From: CAJPQU01 sp052170475
GTDB lineage: Bacteria > Bacillota > Negativicutes > Selenomonadales > Selenomonadaceae
NCBI GenBank assembly: GCA_052170475.1
Contig: JBQNAL010000016.1
Coordinates: forward strand, 1-40,140
Length of the DNA stretch: 40,140 nt
Direction of reading: 5' to 3'
Shown: positions 16,005 to 24,024 of the stretch, one piece after another
How the letters are laid out: each line of letters starts with the position of its first letter
Numbering within the stretch: the first letter of the stretch is position 1
The notes under the pieces: generated by a model
What the model was told of the DNA's origin: nothing
The model's input: the letters and a program-made list of their open reading frames with translations, nothing else
Database searches by the model: none
Translations under genes and position numbers: made by a program

Positions 16005-16703
16005 TTATTTCTTGGCAGGGTTCAGGGTGAACCTGCGGTATTTGTGCGAAAAGCGGTCGGCGACCACGACGAAGCTCTTGAGGAGCGGCTTGAAGGAGGC
16101 ATCGTCGAAGCCTGTGGCGGAGAGGGCAAAGACGAAGCGCCCAGCATGCCAGCGGACGACGCGGGTGCCGTCCGCGAGGGTGGCGACGTCCACTTGCGTG
16201 CGCTTGACGTCGCCTGCGCTCTGGGTCTGCCACTGGACGCCATGGACGCCGCTGATGTCGGTGGTGAAGATGCGCTCTTCCAAAGCGGTGCGAAGGGTGA
16301 TGGTGGTGTTGTCCGCTTTTCCATGGAAGCGAAGATCCGCTACCTGTCCGCTGATCCCGTAGACGTGGACAGCCGGATGATAAAGCGCGTAGAAATTGCT
16401 GGGGAGATAAAGGACGGGGAAGCCGATGGCACGTTCCAAGGCCGGAACATCGGGATATTCAATCATGGGATTGGGGATACCGACGAAATGGGGCGCGGCC
16501 TCTGCCGTCGGGGCGGGTTCTTCCTCCATCGCCACGTCCGGCGCGCTTTCCCTCTCGCTGGGTGATTCTTCCGCCAGCATGACGTCCTCGGTCATTTCTT
16601 CCGCCGCCGTCGGTGCTTCCTCTTCTGGGGCAGCGTGGACGGTGCCGCTGAAAAGTCCGGCGGCCAAGAGGGCGGCTACGAGGGGCTGGGTCAATGGTTT
16701 CAT
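16005..16703 (-). CDS. Secreted hypothetical protein with acidic linker
   Basis: 232 residues: signal peptide (LVAALLAAGLFSGTVHA-AP, cleavage near residue 24), a Glu/Ala/Pro-rich disordered linker (about 25-70), then a ~160-residue globular domain starting IPNPMIEYPDVPALERAIGFPVLYLP. That opening resembles domains of the DUF4367 kind, but the match is by eye and weak. It is expected to be periplasmic or surface-exposed. The gene follows a lipoprotein gene by 49 bp on the same strand, and its ribosome site AAGGAGG is clear. Function is unknown. Confidence 0.7.
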   Translation of the reverse strand: MKPLTQPLVAALLAAGLFSGTVHAAPEEEAPTAAEEMTEDVMLAEESPSERESAPDVAMEEEPAPTAEAAPHFVGIPNPMIEYPDVPALERAIGFPVLYLPSNFYALYHPAVHVYGISGQVADLRFHGKADNTTITLRTALEERIFTTDISGVHGVQWQTQSAGDVKRTQVDVATLADGTRVVRWHAGRFVFALSATGFDDASFKPLLKSFVVVADRFSHKYRRFTLNPAKK

Positions 16704-16752
16704 GGGGATATTGCCTCCTTCATCATGGGTGTTTATCCTAAAGGGTTCGGGT

Positions 16753-17385
16753 TCAGCCGGTCATGCGGATGGACTCGATGATGCGCTCGATTTCGGCGGG
16801 CAGTTTGTCGTCGCCGACATCGTAGAGAATGGTCAGAATCCAAGTTTCCCGCTCGTCGGGGAGGAAAATGGCCTTGAGTTTTCCCGGGGTATTGAGGCTG
16901 CTGGTATAGTCGGCGGAAAGAACGGTCATCGTCCGCCCGTTGACGGATCGAATTTCGCGGGTGCTTTTGACCTCCCTCGCCGCGTCCTTTCTTTGAAATT
17001 CGGGGAGCAAGGCAGTGAGCAGCGCCTCTTGAAAGTCTGCGTAAAATTTTTGTCGCGCCGTCGCAGGGGCGCCGAAGCGTCTGGCGACAGCCGCTTCGTC
17101 AAATCGGACGGCGGCGAGCGAAAGCGATAGCCCTGCCTCCTTCTTCGGCTGGTACCGCGTCACGCTGCGGACGAAGGGTGCGGCTTCCGGGGGGACAGGC
17201 ATGGACTCTGGCTTCGCTGCAAAGCGCCCGGGCAGGTCGATCAAAAGGTGTGTGGCGCCGCCGGAAAAGTCGGTGCGCTCCGCCCGTGGGAGCGGCGCAG
17301 GGCCGATCATTTGACAGCCGCTCAAGAGTACCGCAGAAAAGAGCAACAGGAGACAGAATCGAAGCAGAGAGCGTTTGGGGGTCAT
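16753..17385 (-). CDS. Hypothetical lipoprotein
   Basis: 210 residues when started at the ATG at 17385, which has AAAGGAGG 7 bp upstream; an in-frame ATG 33 bp earlier has no ribosome site. The signal peptide ends in a lipobox (FSAVLLSGC). The mature domain has alternating strands and a conserved-looking DYTSSLNTPGKLKAIFLPDERETWILTILYD segment, and ends with IERIIESIRMTG, a layout seen in small proteins that monitor or stabilise the envelope. No family is recognised. It is probably the first gene of a two-gene operon with the secreted protein downstream. Confidence 0.7.
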   Translation of the reverse strand: MTPKRSLLRFCLLLLFSAVLLSGCQMIGPAPLPRAERTDFSGGATHLLIDLPGRFAAKPESMPVPPEAAPFVRSVTRYQPKKEAGLSLSLAAVRFDEAAVARRFGAPATARQKFYADFQEALLTALLPEFQRKDAAREVKSTREIRSVNGRTMTVLSADYTSSLNTPGKLKAIFLPDERETWILTILYDVGDDKLPAEIERIIESIRMTG

Positions 17386-17424
17386 GCGTGCCTCCTTTGC
17401 GCGTTGAGGTTCAATCACCTGTCT

Positions 17425-17453
17425 ATACTATCATTTTTCGCTTCCCGACGCAA
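17425..17453 (-). promoter_or_regulatory. Promoter of the lipoprotein operon
   Basis: Minus-strand -35 TTGCGT (complement of 17448-17453), 17-bp spacer, -10 TAGTAT (complement of 17425-17430). It is divergent from the bioY promoter, with about 40 bp between the two -35 boxes. Confidence 0.5.
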
Positions 17454-17471
17454 ATCTTTGCAGAGAATAAC

Positions 17472-17499
17472 GTCAACCATTACGCGACTGCCGGTTGAC
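17472..17499 (+). promoter_or_regulatory. Probable BirA operator upstream of bioY
   Basis: Perfect 7-bp inverted repeat GTCAACC (17472-17478) and GGTTGAC (17493-17499) separated by 14 bp. The known BirA operator architecture is GTAAACC, a 14-16 bp spacer, GGTTTAC; here the half-sites differ only by C for A at one symmetric position. The right half-site overlaps the -35 box of the bioY promoter, so binding of biotinyl-AMP-loaded BirA would block transcription. The birA gene is not in the window. Confidence 0.7.
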
Positions 17500-17523
17500 A
17501 AAAGGACGCGAAAGTCGTATGCT
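17495..17523 (+). promoter_or_regulatory. Promoter of the biotin block
   Basis: TTGACA at 17495-17500, 17-bp spacer, TATGCT at 17518-17523. The -35 box lies inside the right half of the BirA-like dyad. Confidence 0.7.
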
Positions 17524-17600
17524 TGGGGCAGGACGCCGATTGCGGGCGCGTTTCGCAAAGCGGCGCATCTTTTTGTCCAGGTAAGGGAGGGCGATGGAAA

Positions 17601-18173
17601 ATGGGGCGGCTTTCTCTGCGGGAGCTTATCCTGTGTGCGCTCTTTGTGGCGCTGGTTGCGGTAGGGGCGCTTATCCGCATCCCGATCGGAACGGATGTCT
17701 TTACGTTGCAGTTCCTGTTCACCCTGCTCGCGGGGCTTTTGCTCGGCCCGCGGTTGGGGGCGACAGCGGTCGCGGTCTACATCCTTTTGGGGCTGATGGG
17801 CGTGCCGGTGTTCGCGTCGGGCGGAGGCCCCGGCTACGTCCTCCAGCCCACGTTTGGGTATCTCATCGGGTTTGTCGTGCAGGCGTGGTTTTGCGGCTGG
17901 TCGGCACGGCAGGGGGCTGTGCCGACGTTTCGGCGCCTGCTCCTCATCAATTTCGGCGGCATGGTCATCGTGTACGCCTTTGGTCTCGTTTGGTTCTATG
18001 TCATTTCTAACTATGTCATCGACGCGCCGGTAGCGCTCTACTGGGTCATTCTCTACTGCGGGATCCTGCAGATTCCGCCGGACGCATTCCTCTGCGTGGC
18101 AGCGGCAGCGGCGGCAAAAAGGGGGCTTTCGGCGGGGATATGGCTGAATCCGCCGCAGACGGCGGGGAAATAG
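17601..18173 (+). CDS. bioY: Biotin transporter BioY (ECF S component)
   Basis: 190 residues, six transmembrane helices. BioY signatures are FTLQFLFTLLAGLLLGPRLG near the N-terminus, VYILLGLMGVPVFASGGGPGYVLQPTFGYLIGF, and YVIDAPVALYWVILYCGILQIPPD near the C-terminus. It captures biotin at the membrane, either alone or with the energising EcfA/A'/T module encoded elsewhere. Start chosen at ATG 17601, with AGGGAGG about 10 bp upstream; an ATG at 17594 is in another frame. It is first in the bioY-bioD-bioA block, under a BirA-like operator. Confidence 0.93.
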   Translation: MGRLSLRELILCALFVALVAVGALIRIPIGTDVFTLQFLFTLLAGLLLGPRLGATAVAVYILLGLMGVPVFASGGGPGYVLQPTFGYLIGFVVQAWFCGWSARQGAVPTFRRLLLINFGGMVIVYAFGLVWFYVISNYVIDAPVALYWVILYCGILQIPPDAFLCVAAAAAAKRGLSAGIWLNPPQTAGK

Positions 18174-18261
18174 CGGCTACGGTCAAAGCCTCGGCGCGTC
18201 GCCATCGCAAGGCCGCGTGCAGGAGATACCGAACCATCGATCAGAAAGGAAGCGTGATTCT

Positions 18262-18948
18262 ATGGGCAAGGCGATTTTCGTCACGGGGACAGGAACGGAC
18301 GTAGGGAAGACCTATGTGACGGCGCTCATCGTGAAAAAACTGCGGGAGGCGGGAAAGAACGCTGGATATTATAAGGCCGCCATCAGCGGCGCGGAAAAGG
18401 GCGCGGCGGGCGAACTTTTGCCCGGTGACGCCCTCTACGTCAACGAGACGGCGGGGATCGGCGAGACGGTGGAAAATCTCGTTTCCTACGTCTACGAGGA
18501 AGCGGTTTCGCCCCACTTGGCCGCGAAGCTCAATCGCCTCCCCATCGACTTCGATCGGGTGGAGGCGGATTTTCGCCGGGCGAAGGAGAAGTATGACTAC
18601 CTCACCGTCGAGGGGAGCGGGGGGATCATCTGCCCTCTGCGCTGGGACGAGACGCAGCGCGTCATTTTAGACGATTTGGCGGTGCGGCTTCGCCTCGGGG
18701 CGATCGTGGTGGCGGACGCCGGGCTCGGCACGATCAACGCGGCGGTTTTGACCATTGAGCATTTGGCGGCGCGGCACATTCCTGTGGCCGGGGTGATTTT
18801 GAATCGCTTTCATCCCGGCGACGTCATGGAGGAGGATAACCGGCGCATGATCACGGAGATCACGGGCGTCCCCGTCCTTGCTTGTGTGAAGGCGGAGGAC
18901 GGCGCATTAGACATCGACCCGGATGTTTTGGCGGGGCTGTATCGGTAA
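18262..18948 (+). CDS. bioD: Dethiobiotin synthetase
   Basis: 228 residues starting at ATG 18262 behind AGAAAGGAAG. The P-loop GTGTDVGKT (residues 9-17) is the BioD version. Further family segments are YYKAAISGAEKG, EEAVSPHLAAKL, VEGSGGIICPL and GTINAAVLTIEHLAARHIPVAGVILN. It carboxylates and closes the ring of 7,8-diaminopelargonate using CO2 and ATP. Located 88 bp after bioY and 61 bp before bioA, likely in one transcript. Confidence 0.95.
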   Translation: MGKAIFVTGTGTDVGKTYVTALIVKKLREAGKNAGYYKAAISGAEKGAAGELLPGDALYVNETAGIGETVENLVSYVYEEAVSPHLAAKLNRLPIDFDRVEADFRRAKEKYDYLTVEGSGGIICPLRWDETQRVILDDLAVRLRLGAIVVADAGLGTINAAVLTIEHLAARHIPVAGVILNRFHPGDVMEEDNRRMITEITGVPVLACVKAEDGALDIDPDVLAGLYR

Positions 18949-19009
18949 CTTGCACGCGAGAGGGCAGGATCGCCCCCTTGCGCACATGATCGGATAGGAG
19001 AGAAGCGCG

Positions 19010-20374
19010 ATGGCATTGGAACAGGAGAATTGGGAAAATCGGGATCTACAATACATCTGGCACCCGGCGGCGCAGATGAAGGACTACGAGGAACTGCCGC
19101 CCATGGTGATCGCCCAGGCGAAGGGGGCGTGGCTCTACGATGTCCATGGGAAGAAGTATTTGGACATCATCAGCTCTTGGTGGTGCAATCTTTTCGGCCA
19201 CTGTAATCCCATCATCAATCAGGCGGTAAAAGAGCAGATCGACCGCTTGGAGCACGTCATCTTCGCCAATTTTTCCAACGAGGCCGCCATTCGCTTGGCG
19301 GAAGCCTTGGCGAAGATCGTGCCGAAGGGGCTGGCGAAGTTCCACTTCAATGACAACGGCTCATCGGCGGTGGAAGCGGCGCTCAAGATGTGCTTTCAGT
19401 ATCATGTGCAGACGGGACATCCCGAGCGTCAGAAATTCATGTGCCTTTCCGAGGGGTACCACGGGGAAACCATCGGGGCGCTTTCTGTGGGGAGCCTTGA
19501 TCTCTACGCGCAGATGTATCAGCCCATGATGATGGAAAACATCCACGTGGAAGCGCCGGACTGCTATCGCTGTCCCTATGGCCGTGATCGGGATCACTGT
19601 CAATGCGAATGTTTTGAGCACGCGGAAAAAGCCTTTGATGCGCACGGAAAAGAGACGGCGGCCATCATCGTAGAGCCGCTTCTGCAGGGAAGCGCAGGGA
19701 TGCGCATCTATCCGCCCCTTTACCTCCAAAAGCTGCGGACACTTTGCGATGAGACGGGGGTGCTGCTCATCGCCGACGAGATCGCCACGGGCTTTGGCCG
19801 CACCGGGCGCATGTTCGCCTGTGATCACGCCGGGATCACCCCCGACTTCATGACGATCTCCAAGGGGCTGACGGGGGGGTATCTCCCCATGTCCATCACG
19901 GTGACGACCCAAGCGGTCTACGATGCCTTCTACGCCGATTACAGCGAGGGAAAAGCCTTCGTCCACAGCCACACCTACGCCGGAAATCCCTTGGCCTCTG
20001 CGGCGGCGCTGGCGGTACAGCACATTTTCCGCACGCAGCCCATCTTTGAGAACGCCGCCGTCAACGCGAAATGGCTCACGAAGCGCATGGAAGATGAGAT
20101 CTTGCCCCATCCGAACGTGGGTGAAGTGCGCCACATTGGGCTCATTCACGCCTTTGAACTCGTGGCGGACAAGAAGACGAAAGAGACGCTTCCCGCCCGC
20201 CAGCGCACGGGCTACGAAGTCTATCGCCATGCGCTTCGGCACGGGCTGCTCCTGCGCCCCATCGGCGATGTCCTCTACTTCAATCCACCCCTCAACATCA
20301 CGCAGGCGGAACTAGATACGGCCATTCATCTGGCCAAGACGGCGCTCAACGAGGTTTTGCCCGTCCAGGCCTAA
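19010..20374 (+). CDS. bioA: Adenosylmethionine (or lysine)-8-amino-7-oxononanoate aminotransferase
   Basis: 454 residues, class III PLP aminotransferase. BioA features: YIWHPAAQMKDYE at the N-terminus, SSWWCNLFGHCNP, NDNGSSAVEAALKM, GYHGETIGALSVG, LIADEIATGFGRTGRMFA and the PLP lysine Lys285 in TISKGLTGGYLPMS. It makes 7,8-diaminopelargonate, the BioD substrate. The sequence style is that of the Bacillus-like branch, which can use lysine rather than S-adenosylmethionine as amino donor; which one applies here cannot be read from the sequence. An insertion with five Cys/His residues (CYRCPYGRDRDHCQCECFEH) around residues 185-205 is notable. The ribosome site is AGGAGAG, and a terminator follows. 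Confidence 0.94.
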   Translation: MALEQENWENRDLQYIWHPAAQMKDYEELPPMVIAQAKGAWLYDVHGKKYLDIISSWWCNLFGHCNPIINQAVKEQIDRLEHVIFANFSNEAAIRLAEALAKIVPKGLAKFHFNDNGSSAVEAALKMCFQYHVQTGHPERQKFMCLSEGYHGETIGALSVGSLDLYAQMYQPMMMENIHVEAPDCYRCPYGRDRDHCQCECFEHAEKAFDAHGKETAAIIVEPLLQGSAGMRIYPPLYLQKLRTLCDETGVLLIADEIATGFGRTGRMFACDHAGITPDFMTISKGLTGGYLPMSITVTTQAVYDAFYADYSEGKAFVHSHTYAGNPLASAAALAVQHIFRTQPIFENAAVNAKWLTKRMEDEILPHPNVGEVRHIGLIHAFELVADKKTKETLPARQRTGYEVYRHALRHGLLLRPIGDVLYFNPPLNITQAELDTAIHLAKTALNEVLPVQA

Positions 20375-20385
20375 GAAGACGCCCT

Positions 20386-20426
20386 AATCCCGGAAGGAAC
20401 CGTCCTGCGGTTTTTCCGGGATTTTT
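20386..20426 (+). terminator. Terminator of the bioY-bioD-bioA block
   Basis: AATCCCGGAA (20386-20395) pairs with TTCCGGGATT (20414-20423). The inner stem AACCG/CGGTT and a trailing TTTT complete it. Confidence 0.9.
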
Positions 20427-20453
20427 ATGTGGTGAAACACGGGGAAGGTATGT

Positions 20454-20459
20454 TATAAT
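20454..20459 (+). promoter_or_regulatory. -10 element upstream of the REC-GGDEF-EAL gene
   Basis: TATAAT within TATGTTATAATAAAATT. No good -35 box at 16-18 bp (GGTGAA at 20431). The leader to the ATG at 20540 would be about 75 nt. Confidence 0.45.
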
Positions 20460-20539
20460 AAAATTAAAAATTTACGGTTAAAGAGGGACATGGCACGGAC
20501 ATAGCCCGGATGGGCGGGATGTTATGGCGGGAGGTTACT

Positions 20540-22258
20540 ATGGTGCCACAGGAAAGAAAAGCCACCATGCTCATCGTGGATGATAGCGGGATCCATCGCA
20601 GCGTTTTGACGCAGCTCTTTAAGGACGCTTTTTCGATCTTTGAGGCGGTGAACGGCAAGGAGGCGCTGCATTTTTTAGAAAAGTGCGGAGCGGACGTGAT
20701 CCTCTTGGACACGATGATGCCGGAGATGGACGGGTTTGAATGTTTGGGCGAGATCCGCCGGGACGAACGGTTCGTTGACATTCCCGTGGTGATGATGGCC
20801 TCTCGGGAAGAGAGCGGCAGCGAAGTGCGCGCCATCGAGATGGGCGCCTTAGACTGCCTCATGCGCCCCTTCCATCCCGCCATCGTCATGCGCCGCGTGA
20901 AAAACGTCATGGCGCGGGCGGAGAACGAATGGCGGAAAATCGAGCAGGCGGCACAGCTTCGTCAGATCGAGGACATGCGCCAGCAAATTGAGCGCGATCC
21001 ACTGACGGGGCTTTACGGGCGGGAGAGTTTCTGCCGTCGGGCAGCAGAACTTTTTCGGCGGGAGAAGGATACCCGCTATGACGTGGTTTGCTTTGACATC
21101 AGTTTTTTTAAGGTACTTAATGATCTCTTCGGCATGGAAATGGGCAATCTCGTCCTGCGCACCGTGGGCGCGTATCTGCGCCATGTCGCCAGCGGCCTTG
21201 GCCTAGCGGGTCGCCTGACTGCGGATCGATTCGTCCTCGCCCTGCCAGGGGCGAGCGTGGGGATCGAGACGCTCCTTTGCGGGCTGGAGGAAGCCGTGGC
21301 GGCACTTTCCATCCCCCATCGCATCCAATTCTACGCCGGCGTCTATCAGGTGACCGATCCGACGCTTCCTGTGGAGCATATGTTTGACTATGCCAATCGG
21401 GCACTGATGGCCGTCAAGGGCAGTGAACATCGGCAGAGCGCCGTTTACGATGAAGCGATGGACAAAAAGATCCAAGAAGAGCAGATGATCTGCCGCGAGA
21501 TGGAGTATGCCTTGGAGAGCGGACAGTTCAGCATCTTCATCCAGCCGGTGCGGCACTTCTCCCACCAGCATGATGCAGGCGGTGAAGTCTTAGCGCGCTG
21601 GCACCACCCCGTCCATCAGATGATCGTTCCTGGACGATTCCTTGCCCTCTTTGAGCGCAGTGGGTTCATCCGCCGTCTGGATCGCTTTGCCTGCGAAGAA
21701 GCCTGTAAACTCCTGCGGCGGATCTCAGACGAATTTGGTCGCGCGCTGCCGCTCTCCGTCAATATTTCCCGATTGGATTTTTACGACGAAAATCTCTTCG
21801 GGTTTTTTCAAGGCTTAATGGAAAAATATCGGCTCATGCCCTCACTCCTCTGGTTGGAGATTACAGAAAACACCTATGCCGCGAACCCGCGGCAGGTGGT
21901 TGCGGTGGTTCGCCGCTTTCGGGAGGCAGGGTTTCGGGTCTTCGTGGACGGCTTTGGCAGCGGCCATACTTCTTCCTTGAACCTCCTGCGGAACATGCCG
22001 GTGGATGGCGTCAAAATCGCCTCGTCCTTCATGGGGCGGGAGGATTCTGACGGGCGGGGGCTGACGATTCTGCGCAGTCTCCTGACCATGGCGCGCGATC
22101 TTCACATGATGGTCACGGTGAAGGGCGTGGAGCGGGAAGATGAGGAAGAGTATCTGCGGTCGGTGGGGAGCGACTTCGTACAAGGCTATCGGTTCGCGCC
22201 CCCCCTCTCGACCGTCGATTATTTGGCGCGGCTCCGAGGAGAGGGTATCTGGTCATAA
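20540..22258 (+). CDS. Response regulator with degenerate GGDEF and EAL domains
   Basis: 572 residues from ATG 20540 (GGGAGG upstream; the earlier ATG at 20510 lacks a site). Domains: REC at about 8-125 (acidic pair Asp14-Asp15, phosphoacceptor Asp57, Ser88, and Arg109 where the conserved Lys is expected), a short helix linker, GGDEF at about 150-300, EAL at about 315-565. The GGDEF signature is TADRF (227-231), so cyclase activity is unlikely. The EAL domain keeps Glu349 (EVL), Asn408, Glu440, Asp470, Lys492 and Gln548. It has Gly471 in place of the second Asp of DDFG and Lys528 in place of the Glu of EGVE, both metal-site positions, so phosphodiesterase activity is doubtful. It is more likely a c-di-GMP or protein-binding signalling module. 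No membrane segment and no adjacent kinase. Confidence 0.88.
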   Translation: MVPQERKATMLIVDDSGIHRSVLTQLFKDAFSIFEAVNGKEALHFLEKCGADVILLDTMMPEMDGFECLGEIRRDERFVDIPVVMMASREESGSEVRAIEMGALDCLMRPFHPAIVMRRVKNVMARAENEWRKIEQAAQLRQIEDMRQQIERDPLTGLYGRESFCRRAAELFRREKDTRYDVVCFDISFFKVLNDLFGMEMGNLVLRTVGAYLRHVASGLGLAGRLTADRFVLALPGASVGIETLLCGLEEAVAALSIPHRIQFYAGVYQVTDPTLPVEHMFDYANRALMAVKGSEHRQSAVYDEAMDKKIQEEQMICREMEYALESGQFSIFIQPVRHFSHQHDAGGEVLARWHHPVHQMIVPGRFLALFERSGFIRRLDRFACEEACKLLRRISDEFGRALPLSVNISRLDFYDENLFGFFQGLMEKYRLMPSLLWLEITENTYAANPRQVVAVVRRFREAGFRVFVDGFGSGHTSSLNLLRNMPVDGVKIASSFMGREDSDGRGLTILRSLLTMARDLHMMVTVKGVEREDEEEYLRSVGSDFVQGYRFAPPLSTVDYLARLRGEGIWS

Positions 22259-22357
22259 TTTGTGATCGCCCTGGATAGGGCGTCAAGGGGGCGGTGCAGG
22301 AAAAGAACCACCGCGCCGCTCACAGAAAATAGGAAACACCATGGGGGAAGAACGTCT

Positions 22358-23047
22358 ATGCTGGAAGATTTGAAAGAACTTGTCTGTGCGGCCAATAGGG
22401 CGCTGCCCCGCTACGGCCTGTCCGTTTTTTCGTGGGGCAGCGCCTCCGGTGTTGATCGCGCCGAAGGACTTGTCGTCATCAAGCCTGCGGAGGTTGCTTT
22501 TGATGGCATGAAGCCGCGGGACATGGTGGTGGTGGAATTAGCCACAGGGAAAAAGGTGGAAGGGGAGAACGGCCCCGCCACTGACACGCCAACCCATTTA
22601 GCGATGTACCGCGCATGGCTTGACGTCGGCGGCATCGTCCACACCCATTCCCGCTACGCTACCTCTTGGGCGCAGGCCAATCGCCCTATCCCGGTTTTAG
22701 GCACGATCCACGCCGACCTTTTCTGCGGCGAGATCCCCTGTACGCGAGCCTTGACGGTCGAGGAAATTCGCGGCGACTACGAAGATGCGACCGGGCGGCT
22801 CATCGTGGAGACCTTGGCGGGACGTGACCCCATGGCTGTCTCCGCCATTTTGGTCGCTTCCCACGGCCCTGTCGTTTGGAACAGCACGGCCGTCGGTGCT
22901 GTTCGCCAAGCTGCCGTCTTAGAGGAAATAGCCCGCATGGCCTACTACACCACCACCTTAGCCCACGGCGCACCCACCGCCATCAGCACCGCCCTTTTGG
23001 AAAAGCACGACCACCGAAAGCATGGGACGGGTGTTTACGCTGGGTAA
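22358..23047 (+). CDS. AraD-family class II aldolase / L-ribulose-5-phosphate 4-epimerase-like
   Basis: 229 residues, full length for AraD (231 in E. coli), from ATG 22358 behind GGGGGAAGA. Zinc ligands and catalytic residues are conserved: His95 and His97 (HTHSRYATSWAQA), His169 (ASHGP), Asp76, Asp120 (HAD) and Tyr227. The three phosphate-binding loops are altered at once: TWGNVSAVD is SWGSASGVD (Asn28 to Ser), KPSG is KPAE (Ser44 to Ala, Gly45 to Glu) and SSDT is ATDT (Ser74 to Ala, Ser75 to Thr). The name AraD therefore fits the fold but not necessarily the substrate. No other pentose gene is nearby; thiD follows 64 bp downstream on the same strand. Confidence 0.8.
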   Translation: MLEDLKELVCAANRALPRYGLSVFSWGSASGVDRAEGLVVIKPAEVAFDGMKPRDMVVVELATGKKVEGENGPATDTPTHLAMYRAWLDVGGIVHTHSRYATSWAQANRPIPVLGTIHADLFCGEIPCTRALTVEEIRGDYEDATGRLIVETLAGRDPMAVSAILVASHGPVVWNSTAVGAVRQAAVLEEIARMAYYTTTLAHGAPTAISTALLEKHDHRKHGTGVYAG

Positions 23048-23111
23048 ACATGCGAAACGGAAGGAAACGAAAGAGAAGCGCAGGACAGAAATCTCATCAG
23101 GGGGAATTCGC

Positions 23112-23999
23112 GTGACATTGAAATCGGTGCTGACGATCGCTGGAAGCGATACCATTGGCGGTGCTGGCATACAGGCGGACATTAAGACGCTATTGGCCAA
23201 CGGGGTCTACGCCATGAGCGCGGTGACGGCGCTGACGGCACAAAACACGTTAGGGGTTACTGCTATTGAAGAAACGTCGCCAAACTTTTTGGCGGCAGAG
23301 ATCGATGCTGTCTTTGACGACATCTGCCCCGATGCCATCAAGATCGGTATGGCAGGAAGAGCGCCGCTCATTCGCACCATCGCAGACCGGCTGCGCGTCC
23401 ACCGTGGGAAAAATGTCGTCCTTGACCCGGTGATGGTGGCCACCAGCGGCGCACGGCTCCTCAAAGAGGACGCCATTGCCGCCTTGACGGCGGCGCTCTT
23501 CCCGCTGGCTGTCGTCATCACCCCAAACCTGCCCGAACTGGAACTCTTGTCGGGGGGAACCATACAAAGCGTTGAGGATCGCGTGGCGGCTGCGCGACAG
23601 CTATCGACCACATGGCACTGCGCTGTCCTCGCCAAGGGAGGACACGCCGCCGATTCCGCCGACGACCTCCTCGTCACGGAGGAAGACGTCATCACGTTCC
23701 CGGGCGTGCGAATCCATACGCCAAATACCCACGGCACAGGATGTACCCTGTCCAGCGCCATCGCGGCGAATTTGGCAAAAGGGTTCCCGCTCGTCGATGC
23801 CATTGATCGTGCCAAAGCCTACGTCACGGGCGCATTGTCCGCCGGTCTTGACGTGGGGCATGGCTGCGGCCCTTTGCACCATGGATTCGATCTCGAAAGC
23901 GCATTTTGTACTGTGCATGAGGACGGTGTTTTTTTCGGAAACAACGCCGAGCTAGCGAATCGCATGACATGGGATATGAACCCTTGTCGCCCTTTGTAA
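23112..23999 (+). CDS. thiD: Hydroxymethylpyrimidine/phosphomethylpyrimidine kinase
   Basis: 295 residues from GTG 23112, which has AGGGGGAA 7 bp upstream; a longer frame starting at 23022 overlaps the previous gene and lacks a site. ThiD signatures: VLTIAGSDTIGGAGIQADIKT at the start (substrate loop), KIGMAG, VVLDPVMVATSGARLL, ITPNLPELELLSG and the anion hole/catalytic HTPNTHGTGCTLSSAIAANLA. It phosphorylates HMP to HMP-PP for thiamine synthesis. The C-terminus has about 30 extra residues (CTVHEDGVFFGNNAEL...) after the usual family end; the significance is unclear. No TPP riboswitch was recognised upstream. Confidence 0.93.
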   Translation: MTLKSVLTIAGSDTIGGAGIQADIKTLLANGVYAMSAVTALTAQNTLGVTAIEETSPNFLAAEIDAVFDDICPDAIKIGMAGRAPLIRTIADRLRVHRGKNVVLDPVMVATSGARLLKEDAIAALTAALFPLAVVITPNLPELELLSGGTIQSVEDRVAAARQLSTTWHCAVLAKGGHAADSADDLLVTEEDVITFPGVRIHTPNTHGTGCTLSSAIAANLAKGFPLVDAIDRAKAYVTGALSAGLDVGHGCGPLHHGFDLESAFCTVHEDGVFFGNNAELANRMTWDMNPCRPL

Positions 24000-24024
24000 A
24001 GGAAAATGTAGGTTTTCCTTTACA
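23995..24024 (+). repeat. 12-bp perfect palindrome across the thiD stop and the tRNA promoter
   Basis: TGTAAAGGAAAA (23995-24006) and TTTTCCTTTACA (24013-24024) around TGTAGG. The left arm contains the thiD stop codon and the right arm ends in the TTTACA -35 box of the tRNA promoter. There is no T-run after the stem, so it is either an atypical terminator or a regulatory dyad. Confidence 0.6.

Noticed and set aside
22259..22357. Possible hairpin GCGGT/ACCGC before the AraD-like gene
   Set aside because: Short stem without T-run, and no promoter boxes at proper spacing; no feature called.
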